In this document: piece by piece, positions 24,931 through 33,347 of the stretch
How positions within the stretch are numbered: position 1 is the stretch's first letter
How the letters are laid out: each line of letters begins with the position of its first letter
Assembly (NCBI RefSeq): GCF_000009985.1
Contig: NC_007626.1
Coordinates: 4,209,943 to 4,273,942 of the forward strand
Source: Paramagnetospirillum magneticum AMB-1
GTDB lineage: Bacteria > Pseudomonadota > Alphaproteobacteria > Rhodospirillales > Magnetospirillaceae
Direction: 5' to 3'
Length of the DNA: 64,000 nucleotides
Position numbers and translations under genes: made by a program
The notes under the pieces: model-generated
Database searches by the model: none
What the model saw: only the letters and a program-made list of their open reading frames with translations
Told to the model about the DNA's origin: nothing

Positions 24931-25923
24931 CTACCCCAAAGGCAGGGAGAACTCGGCCACCACCGGGGCGTGATAGCTTTCCGGCGGCGCATGAATGGTG
25001 GCGGGCGAGACCAGTTCGTCGCCCAGGGTCTCGTTGTGGATCTCGGCTCCCAGGTACCATCCCAGCAGCGGCCGCGACACCAGGATGTGGTCCAGCATCA
25101 CCGGTCGGCCGTGATGAATCACCGAATAGCGCTGGCCTTCCGGCAGGCTGCGCTCCAGCGGCACCAGCATGCGCATGGCCAGATGGCCGTTGCCGGTGTC
25201 CTCGTCGTCGCCCTTGATGATGCGCATGCCGGCCTCGTGCTCGCCGGCATTGAAGTCGCCGCACACCACCACCAGGGCATCGGGGCGGGCGTCGAAGATT
25301 TCCTCGACCAGCAGGCGGACCTCCAGGGCCTGTCCCGCCTGCTTGACCCCGGCCAGGAAGTAGCCCTCGGCCCAGCCGCCCACCGACAGCCAGCGGCCGA
25401 ACCGCTCCTTTTGGCCCTGCAGCCAGACGGCGCGCGGCGCACGCAGATGGACGTTGATCACGTGCAACGAGCGCCCGCCCGGCAGGCCAAGCTCGGCGTG
25501 CAGGATCGGGCGATCCCATTCCACGCGCTGGGGCTCGTCCGGGGCGGGATTGGCCCGGACCGGGCGATAGGCGCAAGGTGGGACCAGATCGTGCCAGACC
25601 TGGCGGTGTGCCCGGATGGGCATCTTGGAAATGATCACCAGATTGTGCTTGTCCGACGGATGGACGCCGCCGCGGTTGAGGCTGTGGACCCGGTGCCAGT
25701 GCTCGTACTCGGTCCCGGCCAGCAGGCGGTCGAGGGCGGTGAAAAGCCTCGGCCCGCTCTTGGTGACCGAATGGGTGTTGACCTCCTGCAGGCACAGCAC
25801 GTCGGCCCGCAGGCGCTGGAACTGCGGACGCATCAGCGCCACCCGGTCGTCGAAATCGATTCCGCCCGCCGGGCGCTCGTCCAGATTCTCCAGATTGAAA
25901 GTGGCGATTCTCAGCGGCGTCAC
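24931..25923 (-). CDS. endonuclease/exonuclease/phosphatase-family protein
   Basis: 330 residues with the metal-dependent EEP fold: ATFNLENL (metal-binding Asn), DVLCLQEVNTHS (catalytic Glu), VINVHLRAPR, VVVCGDFNAGEHE (Asp-Phe-Asn), LDHILVS and the final YHAPVVAEF (catalytic His). All core residues are present, so it is probably active. No signal peptide. EEP proteins cleave nucleic acids or phosphoesters; the substrate is not predictable. It is divergent from the hemerythrin gene. Confidence 0.85.
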   Translation of the reverse strand: MTPLRIATFNLENLDERPAGGIDFDDRVALMRPQFQRLRADVLCLQEVNTHSVTKSGPRLFTALDRLLAGTEYEHWHRVHSLNRGGVHPSDKHNLVIISKMPIRAHRQVWHDLVPPCAYRPVRANPAPDEPQRVEWDRPILHAELGLPGGRSLHVINVHLRAPRAVWLQGQKERFGRWLSVGGWAEGYFLAGVKQAGQALEVRLLVEEIFDARPDALVVVCGDFNAGEHEAGMRIIKGDDEDTGNGHLAMRMLVPLERSLPEGQRYSVIHHGRPVMLDHILVSRPLLGWYLGAEIHNETLGDELVSPATIHAPPESYHAPVVAEFSLPLG

Positions 25924-25984
25924 GTCGTCCTCCCTGCCGCCTTGAGTCTACCATCATCCACCGCCGCCTCGACATGCGGAATGC

Positions 25985-26012
25985 TTGTACCCTTTAGGAT
26001 GTAGGGTATAGT
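25985..26012 (+). promoter_or_regulatory. sigma70-type promoter for the hemerythrin gene
   Basis: TTGTAC, a 16-base spacer and TATAGT place a transcript start about 28 bases before the ATG at 26047. Confidence 0.5.
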
Positions 26013-26046
26013 GGGAGCGGACGGGAACGCAGGGGCGGGGGACCCG

Positions 26047-26481
26047 ATGACATCGATCGCGTGGAGCGAGGCTTTCAGCGTGGGCAATTCCCTGCTGGAT
26101 TCTGACCACCGGATCCTTTTTGACCTGCTGACGCAACTGTTCGACGCCACCGATACCGGCCAGAGCCGCGACGTGGTGGGCAGCGTGCTGTCCGCCCTTT
26201 CTGAATATGCAGAACACCATTTCCGTCGGGAGGAAGCCTTATTGGCCGCCTCCGGATACCCTGATATCGAAATTCACAGGGCCGAACACCGCCGGCTCGA
26301 AGATCATGTGCGCGACATTTCCGGGCGCTATCGCGCCGGAGAACGCGGCGTGCTCGACGAACAGGTTGTGGAATTGCTCAAGAAGTGGTTGACCCAGCAC
26401 ATCCAGGTTACGGATAAATCATACAAGCCGTGGGTTGAGCGGACAGCAGATGGCGGAACCATACCGCCGTCGGTGACATGA
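26047..26481 (+). CDS. bacteriohemerythrin
   Basis: 144 residues, a single-domain hemerythrin. The di-iron ligands are visible in order: His21 (DSDHR), HHFRREE, HRAEH, and HIQVTDKSY near the C-terminus. It binds O2 at a non-haem di-iron site and may store, transport or sense oxygen, a common set in microaerophilic magnetotactic bacteria. The start at 26047 begins MTSIAWSEAFSVGN, the usual family start. The CheZ-like gene follows after 16 bases, so oxygen sensing and taxis genes may share a transcript. Confidence 0.92.
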   Translation: MTSIAWSEAFSVGNSLLDSDHRILFDLLTQLFDATDTGQSRDVVGSVLSALSEYAEHHFRREEALLAASGYPDIEIHRAEHRRLEDHVRDISGRYRAGERGVLDEQVVELLKKWLTQHIQVTDKSYKPWVERTADGGTIPPSVT

Positions 26482-26497
26482 GGGACGCCAGACAGTC

Positions 26498-27229
26498 ATG
26501 ACGACCGAGCGCAAATTGTTCACGGCCGAGATCAAGCGGCTTCAAGAGCGTGGCGTCGCGACGCCCAATGCCTCCAATTCCGAGGTCCTCAAAGCCATCA
26601 ACGATCTGCGTGGCGACATCAAGGGCCTGGAAGCGCTGGTCCGCGGCGAGGCGCCGCCGCCGGTGGCGGCCGCCCCTATCGACGACGTACTGCCCCAGAA
26701 GGCCGCCGAAGTCTCCATGCTGAAGACGGAACTGCGCGCCCTGGCTGTCTGCATCGAGCACACCAAGGCGGAAATCGCCGCGCTCCGCCCCAAGGACGCC
26801 GACGACGACCGGCTGATTGCCGTGACCTTCGAGCTGGACGCCATCGTGTCGTCCACCGAACGGGCCACCGAGCAGATCCTCGAAGCGTCCGAAAAGATCG
26901 AGACCATCGGCCGGGAAATCCGGGCGCATGCCGCCGATTCCTATGTGGGCCGCCTGGTGGAGGACATCAACGACACCGTCAGCTCCATCTTCGAGGCCTG
27001 TAATTTCCAGGACATTACCGGCCAACGCATTACCAAGGTGGTGAAGACCCTGAAATACGTCGAGGCCCGCATCAACGCCATGATCGAAATCTGGGGACCG
27101 GAGAACATCTCCGATGTCTCGCCCAAGATCTTCGAGGAGCACAAGGACGACGATTCCAAGCTGCTCAACGGCCCAGCCCTGGAAAACCAGGGAATCTCCC
27201 AGGACGAGATCGACAAGCTGTTCGGGTAA
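26498..27229 (+). CDS. cheZ: CheZ-like CheY-phosphate phosphatase
   Basis: 243 residues, mostly helical. The active-site segment ACNFQDITGQRITKVV places the CheZ catalytic residues at D172 and Q176, equivalent to D143 and Q147 of E. coli CheZ. The C-terminus ISQDEIDKLFG is the CheY-binding tail, and it also closely resembles the N-terminal CheY-binding peptide of FliM. CheZ removes the phosphate from CheY-P and resets the motor signal. Residues about 55-70 are an Ala/Pro linker. A terminator follows. Confidence 0.85.
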   Translation: MTTERKLFTAEIKRLQERGVATPNASNSEVLKAINDLRGDIKGLEALVRGEAPPPVAAAPIDDVLPQKAAEVSMLKTELRALAVCIEHTKAEIAALRPKDADDDRLIAVTFELDAIVSSTERATEQILEASEKIETIGREIRAHAADSYVGRLVEDINDTVSSIFEACNFQDITGQRITKVVKTLKYVEARINAMIEIWGPENISDVSPKIFEEHKDDDSKLLNGPALENQGISQDEIDKLFG

Positions 27230-27270
27230 ATACGGCAAACACCCGACACGAACCAAGTATAGCGACAATA

Positions 27271-27301
27271 AAGGCCTCCAAATTCCGGAGGCCTTTTCTT
27301 T
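27271..27301 (+). terminator. rho-independent terminator behind cheZ
   Basis: A perfect 9-bp stem AAGGCCTCC/GGAGGCCTT with a 7-base loop, followed by TTCTTTT. Confidence 0.9.
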
Positions 27302-27327
27302 TGAACGCCATTCACATATCGCGGCAC

Positions 27328-27355
27328 TTGACCTGCTCTCTCCAGGCCCTAAAGT
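27328..27355 (+). promoter_or_regulatory. promoter of rnpB
   Basis: TTGACC, a 16-base spacer and TAAAGT put the transcript start at about 27361, exactly at the base of the P1 stem of the RNA. Confidence 0.7.
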
Positions 27356-27361
27356 GGGGCC

Positions 27362-27764
<403 letters not shown>

Positions 27765-27767
27765 ATT

Positions 27768-27782
27768 TCCCATGAATTCCCA
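27768..27782. promoter_or_regulatory. pair of TCCCA boxes at the rnpB 3' end
   Basis: TCCCA at 27768 and 27778 are exactly 10 bases apart (5-base spacer), the same spacing as the main MraZ-type array 210 bases downstream. Possibly an auxiliary MraZ site; the rest of the 27783-27960 stretch is AT-richer leader with nothing else recognisable. Confidence 0.4.
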
Positions 27783-27986
27783 AACCATGCCGCCAACCCT
27801 CGATGGGGCGATTCGGGCCTCTGTTCACGATGTGGTCCCGCCCGGGTTTTTCCACCCTTCGGACTCCTGATTGTGAAAAATTAGTAAATATCAAGGTGCT
27901 GCGGGGCGTTCCTCGAGTACTTTAGTAAAAACTTGCCAGCATTGTTCCTAATTGCCTCTTTCCCATGCGATTACTATCCGATTCCA

Positions 27987-28015
27987 TTGACTCCCATGAT
28001 TTCCCATGATATCCC
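27987..28015 (+). promoter_or_regulatory. candidate promoter of mraZ and the dcw cluster
   Basis: TTGACT (27987-27992), a 17-base spacer and TATCCC (28010-28015). The -35, spacer and -10 are interleaved with the TCCCA boxes, so bound MraZ would cover the promoter. Confidence 0.4.
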
Positions 28016-28031
28016 ATTAATCACCATCCCA
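27992..28031. promoter_or_regulatory. MraZ operator (direct TCCCA/TGGGA repeats)
   Basis: TCCCA begins at 27992, 28002, 28012 and 28027; a degenerate TTCCA is at 27982 and another TCCCA at 27961. The first three are separated by exactly 5 bases. In E. coli MraZ binds TGGGN direct repeats with 5-base spacers upstream of its own gene, so this reads as the autoregulatory operator, on the opposite strand. Confidence 0.75.
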
Positions 28032-28108
28032 TCGGGGCGCACAGGTGTATTGCGCCCTGGGGGACGGAGCAGGGGTTTTCGGGCACAGCAAGCGGAAGGC
28101 GGACGAGG

Positions 28109-28570
28109 GTGGCACTCTTCCTCTCCACATTCGTCAATAGGGTCGATAAGAAGGGTCGGGTCTCCGTCCCCGCGACCTTTCGTGCTGCCTTGGCCGCCCA
28201 AAGCTTCGCCGGCATCGTTTGCTACCGCTCCTTCACCAACGCCTGCATCGAAGGCTGCGGCATGGACTTCATGGAGCGCCTGTCCGACGGCGCCCAGAGC
28301 TTCGACGCCTTTTCCGCCGAACAGGAGGATCTGTCGGCCCTGATCTTCGCCGATGCCCGCCAGTTGCCCTGGGACCCCGAGGGCCGCATCGTCCTGCCCG
28401 AGGACATCCTGGCCCATGCCGGCATCTCTGAATCCGTGTCCTTTGTCGGCAAGGGCCAGACCTTCCAGATCTGGGCGCCCGACGCCTATAAGGCGGTCGA
28501 GGCCGAGATTCGCGCCCGCGCCCTGCAATCCCGCCCCACCCTGCCCCTGCGCCCCAGGGTGTCCTCGTGA
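28109..28570 (+). CDS. mraZ: transcriptional regulator MraZ
   Basis: 153 residues with two SpoVT/AbrB-like DNA-binding units. The first contains FLSTFVNRVDKKGRVSVPATFR, with the conserved D-x-K-G-R, and the second DPEGRIVLPEDILAHAGI. MraZ forms a ring and regulates the dcw cluster, binding TGGG repeats. The GTG start at 28109 follows a GGACGAG site. Its stop overlaps the GTG start of rsmH. Confidence 0.95.
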   Translation: MALFLSTFVNRVDKKGRVSVPATFRAALAAQSFAGIVCYRSFTNACIEGCGMDFMERLSDGAQSFDAFSAEQEDLSALIFADARQLPWDPEGRIVLPEDILAHAGISESVSFVGKGQTFQIWAPDAYKAVEAEIRARALQSRPTLPLRPRVSS

Positions 28571-29523
28571 GCCCGCAACCCCACATCCCCGTCCTGCTGG
28601 CCGAGGTGATCGCCGCGCTGGCGCCCCGGAATGACGGCGTTTACCTGGACGGCACCTTCGGCGCCGGCGGCTATAGCCGCGCCATCCTGGCGGCCTCGGC
28701 CTGCCGGGTGTGGGCCATCGACCGCGACCCCACCGCCGTGGCGCGCGGCAAGCTTCTGGAAGAGGGCTCGGCCGGGCGCTTTTCCATGATCGAGGGCCGT
28801 TTCGGCGACATGGACTCCTTGCTGCGTCAGCAGGGCGTCAACCAGGTTGACGGCATCGCCTTGGACATCGGCGTATCCTCCATGCAGATCGACCAGCCGG
28901 AACGCGGCTTCTCCTTCGCCAAGGACGGGCCGCTGGACATGCGCATGGAGACCAAGGGTCCCAGCGCCGCCGACATGGTCAACGACACGCCCGAGACCGA
29001 ACTGGCCAACATCATCTACCGCTATGGCGAGGAGCGCCTGTCGCGCCGCGTGGCCAAGGCCATCGTCGAGGCCCGCCGCCTCAAGCGCTTCGAGCGCACC
29101 GGCGAACTGGCCGAGGTGGTCCGCAAGGTGGTGCCGCGCTCGGGCGACGGCATCGACCCGGCCACCCGCACCTTCCAGGCGCTGCGCATCGCGGTCAACG
29201 ACGAGTTGGGCGAGCTGGAGCGCGGCCTGGAAGCCGCCGAACGCCTGCTGGCCCCCGGCGGCCATCTGGCGGTGGTGACCTTCCACTCGCTGGAAGACCG
29301 GGTGGTGAAGTCCTTCCTCAAGGCCCGCTCGGGCGAGGCGGCGCGCCCCTCGCGCCACGTGCCCCAGGCCCAGGGCTCCGGCCCCGCCGCCAGCTTCGCC
29401 CTGCTGTCGCGCAAGGCCATCGGCCCCGCCCCGGACGAAGCCCGCGCCAATCCCCGCGCCCGCTCGGCCAAGCTGCGCGCCGCCGCCCGCACCGCCGCCC
29501 CCGCCTGGGAGACCGTATCATGA
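28567..29523 (+). CDS. rsmH: 16S rRNA (cytosine1402-N4)-methyltransferase RsmH
   Basis: 318 residues. The SAM-binding start is HIPVLLAEVIAAL, then YLDGTFGAGGYSRAIL, with the conserved DIGVSSMQIDQPERGFSF and VVTFHSLEDRVVK. The enzyme methylates N4 of C1402 in 16S rRNA and is by tradition also called MraW. The start is GTG at 28567. It overlaps ftsL by ATGA. Confidence 0.96.
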   Translation: MSPQPHIPVLLAEVIAALAPRNDGVYLDGTFGAGGYSRAILAASACRVWAIDRDPTAVARGKLLEEGSAGRFSMIEGRFGDMDSLLRQQGVNQVDGIALDIGVSSMQIDQPERGFSFAKDGPLDMRMETKGPSAADMVNDTPETELANIIYRYGEERLSRRVAKAIVEARRLKRFERTGELAEVVRKVVPRSGDGIDPATRTFQALRIAVNDELGELERGLEAAERLLAPGGHLAVVTFHSLEDRVVKSFLKARSGEAARPSRHVPQAQGSGPAASFALLSRKAIGPAPDEARANPRARSAKLRAAARTAAPAWETVS

Positions 29524-30146
29524 GGCGCGGACTGACCGGCACCATCACCTGGACCCTGCTGGCGCTGTGCGTCGGCGTGGTGCTGTTCGTGGTGAAATAC
29601 GAGGTCAAGGACCTGGAGGCGCGCCTGGCCGGGCTGAACGCCGAGATTCACCGCAACCAGGAGACCATCCACATCCTGCGCGCCGAATGGAGCTATCTCA
29701 ACGACCCCATCCGCCTGCGCACCCTGTCCGAGAAGCACCTGGGCATGAAGCCGGTGACGCCGACCCAGGTGGCGACGCTGGACACCCTGCCCAAGGACGG
29801 CATCCCCGCCACCGGCGTGGTCTACGCCGCCGTCTCCCCGTCCCGCCTGTCCCTGCCGGTGCAGGCCCCCGCCGCCCAGGCGCCCAAGCCCGCCGCTCCG
29901 GTCACGCCAGTCAAGCTGGCGGAAGGCCCGGCCAAGCCCCGGCCGGTGGACAATGCCCGACCCCAGCCGGGCAAGCCGCAAACGCCCAAGCCCGGCACCG
30001 TCACCACGGCCCAAGGTCCCACGGTCAAACCCCTGGACGCCCCCGTGGCGGCCCCGGCTCCGGCCCCTGCCCTGGCGAAGGGCGGCCGGAGCATCGTCAT
30101 TCCGTCCCCGGCCCTGGCCCAATCCGAGCAGGGAGGGGCACGGTGA
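29520..30146 (+). CDS. ftsL: cell-division protein FtsL with Pro/Ala-rich tail
   Basis: 208 residues, about twice the common length. One membrane helix (about 7-27, TGTITWTLLALCVGVVLFVV) is followed by a coiled coil (about 28-70) with WSYLNDPIRLRTLSEKHLGMKP, the FtsL signature. Residues about 100-208 form an Ala/Pro/Lys-rich periplasmic tail of low complexity. FtsL with FtsB and FtsQ activates FtsWI. The stop overlaps ftsI. Confidence 0.85.
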   Translation: MRRGLTGTITWTLLALCVGVVLFVVKYEVKDLEARLAGLNAEIHRNQETIHILRAEWSYLNDPIRLRTLSEKHLGMKPVTPTQVATLDTLPKDGIPATGVVYAAVSPSRLSLPVQAPAAQAPKPAAPVTPVKLAEGPAKPRPVDNARPQPGKPQTPKPGTVTTAQGPTVKPLDAPVAAPAPAPALAKGGRSIVIPSPALAQSEQGGAR

Positions 30147-31909
30147 GCATCTTCGCGCCCCGCCGCCACACTCCGGGCTTCCACGCCGGCGACGACCTTC
30201 AGGCCGGCGCCGCGCTTCGTCTGGACGGCGTGCGCATGCAGGCCATCGAGACCGGCCGGTCGCGTCTGGTGGTCACCGCCATGGTCTTCCTGCTGGCCTT
30301 CGCCGCCATCGGGGCACGCATGGTCGACGTGGCGGTCGTCGACCGCAATCCGCCCAAGGCCCACGCTCAGCCCCAGGCCCGCAGCGACGAGCTTCAGATG
30401 GAACGGGGCGACATCTCGGACCGTACCGGGGTGCTGCTGGCCTCGTCCCTGCCCACCGTCTCGCTGTTCGCCCGGCCCGAGGATCTGAAGATCGCCAAGG
30501 TCGACGTGGAGAACGCCGCCATCCGCCTGGTGACCGTGCTGCCCGAGCTGGACCTGGAAGAGACCATCGAGCGCCTGTCGTCGGGCCGTCAGTTCGTCTA
30601 CCTCAAGCGCAACCTGACGCCCCGCCAGCAATACGACGTCAATTCCCTGGGCATTCCCGGCCTGCTGTTCGAGAAGGGCGAGCGCCGCATCTATCCCCAC
30701 GGCCCACTGGCCTCCCACGCCGTGGGCGTCACCGACGTGGACAACAAGGGCGTGGCCGGCATCGAGAAGCGCTTCGAGAACGCGCTGAAGGAAAGCCGCG
30801 AGCCCCTGGCGCTGTCGCTGGACATCCGGGTCCAGACCATCGTGCGCAACGAGCTGGCCCGCTCCATCGAGGAGTTCTCGGCGGTGGGCGGCACCGGCAT
30901 GGTCATGGACGTGCGCACCGGCGAGCTGATCGCCATGGTCAGCATGCCCGATTTCGATCCCAACGATCCGCCGGCGCCCACCGATCCGTCCATGTTCAAC
31001 CGCGCCACCAAGGGCGCCTACGAGATGGGCTCCACCTTCAAGCTGTTCAACACCGCCATGGTGCTGGACAACGGCCGGGCCAACCTCAATTCCAGCTTCG
31101 ACGCCAGCAAGCCGCTGGTCTTCGCCGGACACACCATCCACGACGACCACGCCCTGAACCGCTGGCTGACCATTCCCGAGATCCTGATCCACTCGTCCAA
31201 TATCGGCTCAGCCCGCATGGCGCTGGATGCCGGCACCGAGGTCCAGCGCGCCTTCATGGCCCGCATCGGCATGCTGCAGGCCCCGCCGCTGGAACTGCCC
31301 GAGGTGGGGGCTCCCCTGGTCCCCTCCCCCTGGCGCGAGATCAACACCGTCACCATCTCGTTCGGACACGGATTGTCGGTGACCCCGCTGCAATTGCTGG
31401 CCGGCACCGCCGCCCTCGTCAATGGCGGCGAGTACCACGCCCCCACCCTGCTGGCCCGCGCCCCGGGCGACGCGGTCCCCGCCATCCGGGTGATCAAGCC
31501 CAAGACCTCGGAGGCCATGCGCCAGCTGATGCGCATGGTGGTCACCGACGGTACCGGCAAGAAGGCCGACGTTCCCGGCTACGAGGTGGGCGGCAAGACC
31601 GGCACCGCCGAAAAGGTCGGCAACGGCGGCTATCGCAAGAAGGCGGTGCTGTCCTCGTTCATCGCCGCCTTCCCCATGGATGCGCCGCGCTATGCCGTGC
31701 TGATGATGATCGACGAGCCCCAGGGCACCAAGCAGACCTACGGCTTCATCACCGCCGGCTGGACCGCGGCCCCGGCCGCCGGGCGGGTGATCGCCCAGAT
31801 CGCGCCGCTGCTGGGGCTGATGCCCAAGACCCTGCCGATTCCCCCGTCCACCTTGCCCAAGGGAATCGCCCGCACCGGAGGAGGCCGTGAAGTTGCGGCG
31901 GTTGAGTGA
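30143..31909 (+). CDS. ftsI: peptidoglycan transpeptidase FtsI (PBP3)
   Basis: 588 residues. An N-terminal membrane anchor (about 33-57, LVVTAMVFLLAFAAIGARM) is followed by the dimerisation domain (RGDISDRTGVLLASS) and the class B transpeptidase with all catalytic motifs: SxxK at Ser297 (GSTFK), SSN at 351-353 and KTGT at 485-488. It makes septal peptidoglycan crosslinks with FtsW. The start is GTG at 30143, overlapping the ftsL stop. It overlaps murE by 23 bases. Confidence 0.95.
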   Translation: MSIFAPRRHTPGFHAGDDLQAGAALRLDGVRMQAIETGRSRLVVTAMVFLLAFAAIGARMVDVAVVDRNPPKAHAQPQARSDELQMERGDISDRTGVLLASSLPTVSLFARPEDLKIAKVDVENAAIRLVTVLPELDLEETIERLSSGRQFVYLKRNLTPRQQYDVNSLGIPGLLFEKGERRIYPHGPLASHAVGVTDVDNKGVAGIEKRFENALKESREPLALSLDIRVQTIVRNELARSIEEFSAVGGTGMVMDVRTGELIAMVSMPDFDPNDPPAPTDPSMFNRATKGAYEMGSTFKLFNTAMVLDNGRANLNSSFDASKPLVFAGHTIHDDHALNRWLTIPEILIHSSNIGSARMALDAGTEVQRAFMARIGMLQAPPLELPEVGAPLVPSPWREINTVTISFGHGLSVTPLQLLAGTAALVNGGEYHAPTLLARAPGDAVPAIRVIKPKTSEAMRQLMRMVVTDGTGKKADVPGYEVGGKTGTAEKVGNGGYRKKAVLSSFIAAFPMDAPRYAVLMMIDEPQGTKQTYGFITAGWTAAPAAGRVIAQIAPLLGLMPKTLPIPPSTLPKGIARTGGGREVAAVE

Positions 31910-33347
31910 CATGACGGCGACAGCGCCCGCCCGCGATGTGACCATCACCGGCCTGACCGCCGATTCCCGCGCGGTCAGGCCGGGCTATCTTTTTGCCGCC
32001 CTGCCCGGAACCAAGGCCGACGGGCGGGCGTTCATCCCCGCCGCGCTCGCCGCCGGCGCCGTGGCCGTGCTGGCCCCCGAGGGCTCGCGCCCCGACCTGC
32101 CGCCCGAGGTGGTGCTAGTCACCGATGCCAATCCCCGCCGCCGCTTCGCCCTGATGGCCTCGGCCTTCCACGGCGCCCAGCCCCGGGTGATGACCGCCGT
32201 CACCGGCACCAACGGCAAGACCTCCACCGCCGAGTTCTTCCGCCAGATCATGGCCCGCCTGGGCCACGCCGCCGCCGCCATCGGCACCCTGGGCATCACC
32301 GCGCCGGGCTGGGACAACCAGGGCGGACTGACCACCCCCGACCCCGCCGGGCTGCACGCCGATCTCGCCCGGCTGGCCGAAATGGGCGTCACCCATGCCT
32401 GCATGGAGGCGTCCAGCCACGGCCTGGACCAGCACCGCCTGGACGGCGTCCGGCTGATGGCCGCCGCCTTCACCAACCTGACCCGCGATCATCTCGACTA
32501 CCACGCCGACATGAACGCCTATGCCGAGGCCAAGCTGCGGCTGTTCGCCGAAGTGCTGCCCGAGGGCGCCACCGCGGTGATCAACGCCGATTCCGATCTG
32601 GCGCCCCGCGCCGTCGAGCTGTGCGCCAAACGCGGCATCACCGTGCTGGGCTTCGGCCGGACCGCCCGCGACCTGCGGCTGATCGAAGCCCGGCCCACCG
32701 CCGCCGGCCAGGAGTTGGACCTGGAGATCATGGGCCGCGCCGTGACCATCCGCCTGCCGCTGGCCGGACGCTTCCAGGCCGACAACGCCCTGGCCGCCCT
32801 GGGGCTGGCCCTGGCCTGCGGCGCCGACCCGGTGGCGGCACTCGAGGCGCTGGGACACCTGGACGGCGTGCCCGGCCGCCTGCAGCAGGTGGCCAGCCGC
32901 GCCAACGGCGCCCCGATCTATGTGGATTACGCCCACACCCCCGACGCGCTGGAGACGGTGCTGAAGGCCCTGCGTCCCCATGCCGCCCGCCGTCTGGTGG
33001 CGGTGTTCGGCTGCGGCGGCGATCGCGATGCCGGCAAGCGCCCCCTGATGGGCGCCATCGGCTGCCGTCTGGCCGACGCCATGATCGTCACCGACGACAA
33101 CCCCCGCTCGGAAGACCCGGCCGCCATCCGCGCCGCCGTGCGCGGCGCCTGCCCCGCCGGCATCGAGATCGCCGACCGCCGCGGCGCCATCCGCGCCGCC
33201 GTGTCGGGCCTGCAGAAGGGCGACGTCCTGGTCATCGCCGGCAAGGGCCACGAGCAGGGCCAGATCGTCGGCGCCTCCGTGCTGCCCTTCGACGATGCCG
33301 CCGAAGCCCGCGACGCCGTCCGTCTCGCCGATGGAGACGCCTCATGA
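31887..33347 (+). CDS. murE: UDP-MurNAc-L-Ala-D-Glu:meso-DAP ligase MurE
   Basis: 486 residues, three Mur-ligase domains. The ATP site is TGTNGKTS (about 106-113), and VDYAHTPDALE and the DDNPRSEDP motif define specificity for meso-diaminopimelate, as expected for a Gram-negative. It adds the third residue to the peptidoglycan stem peptide in the cytoplasm. The start is GTG at 31887 within the end of ftsI; it ends in an ATGA overlap with murF. Confidence 0.96.
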   Translation: MKLRRLSDMTATAPARDVTITGLTADSRAVRPGYLFAALPGTKADGRAFIPAALAAGAVAVLAPEGSRPDLPPEVVLVTDANPRRRFALMASAFHGAQPRVMTAVTGTNGKTSTAEFFRQIMARLGHAAAAIGTLGITAPGWDNQGGLTTPDPAGLHADLARLAEMGVTHACMEASSHGLDQHRLDGVRLMAAAFTNLTRDHLDYHADMNAYAEAKLRLFAEVLPEGATAVINADSDLAPRAVELCAKRGITVLGFGRTARDLRLIEARPTAAGQELDLEIMGRAVTIRLPLAGRFQADNALAALGLALACGADPVAALEALGHLDGVPGRLQQVASRANGAPIYVDYAHTPDALETVLKALRPHAARRLVAVFGCGGDRDAGKRPLMGAIGCRLADAMIVTDDNPRSEDPAAIRAAVRGACPAGIEIADRRGAIRAAVSGLQKGDVLVIAGKGHEQGQIVGASVLPFDDAAEARDAVRLADGDAS

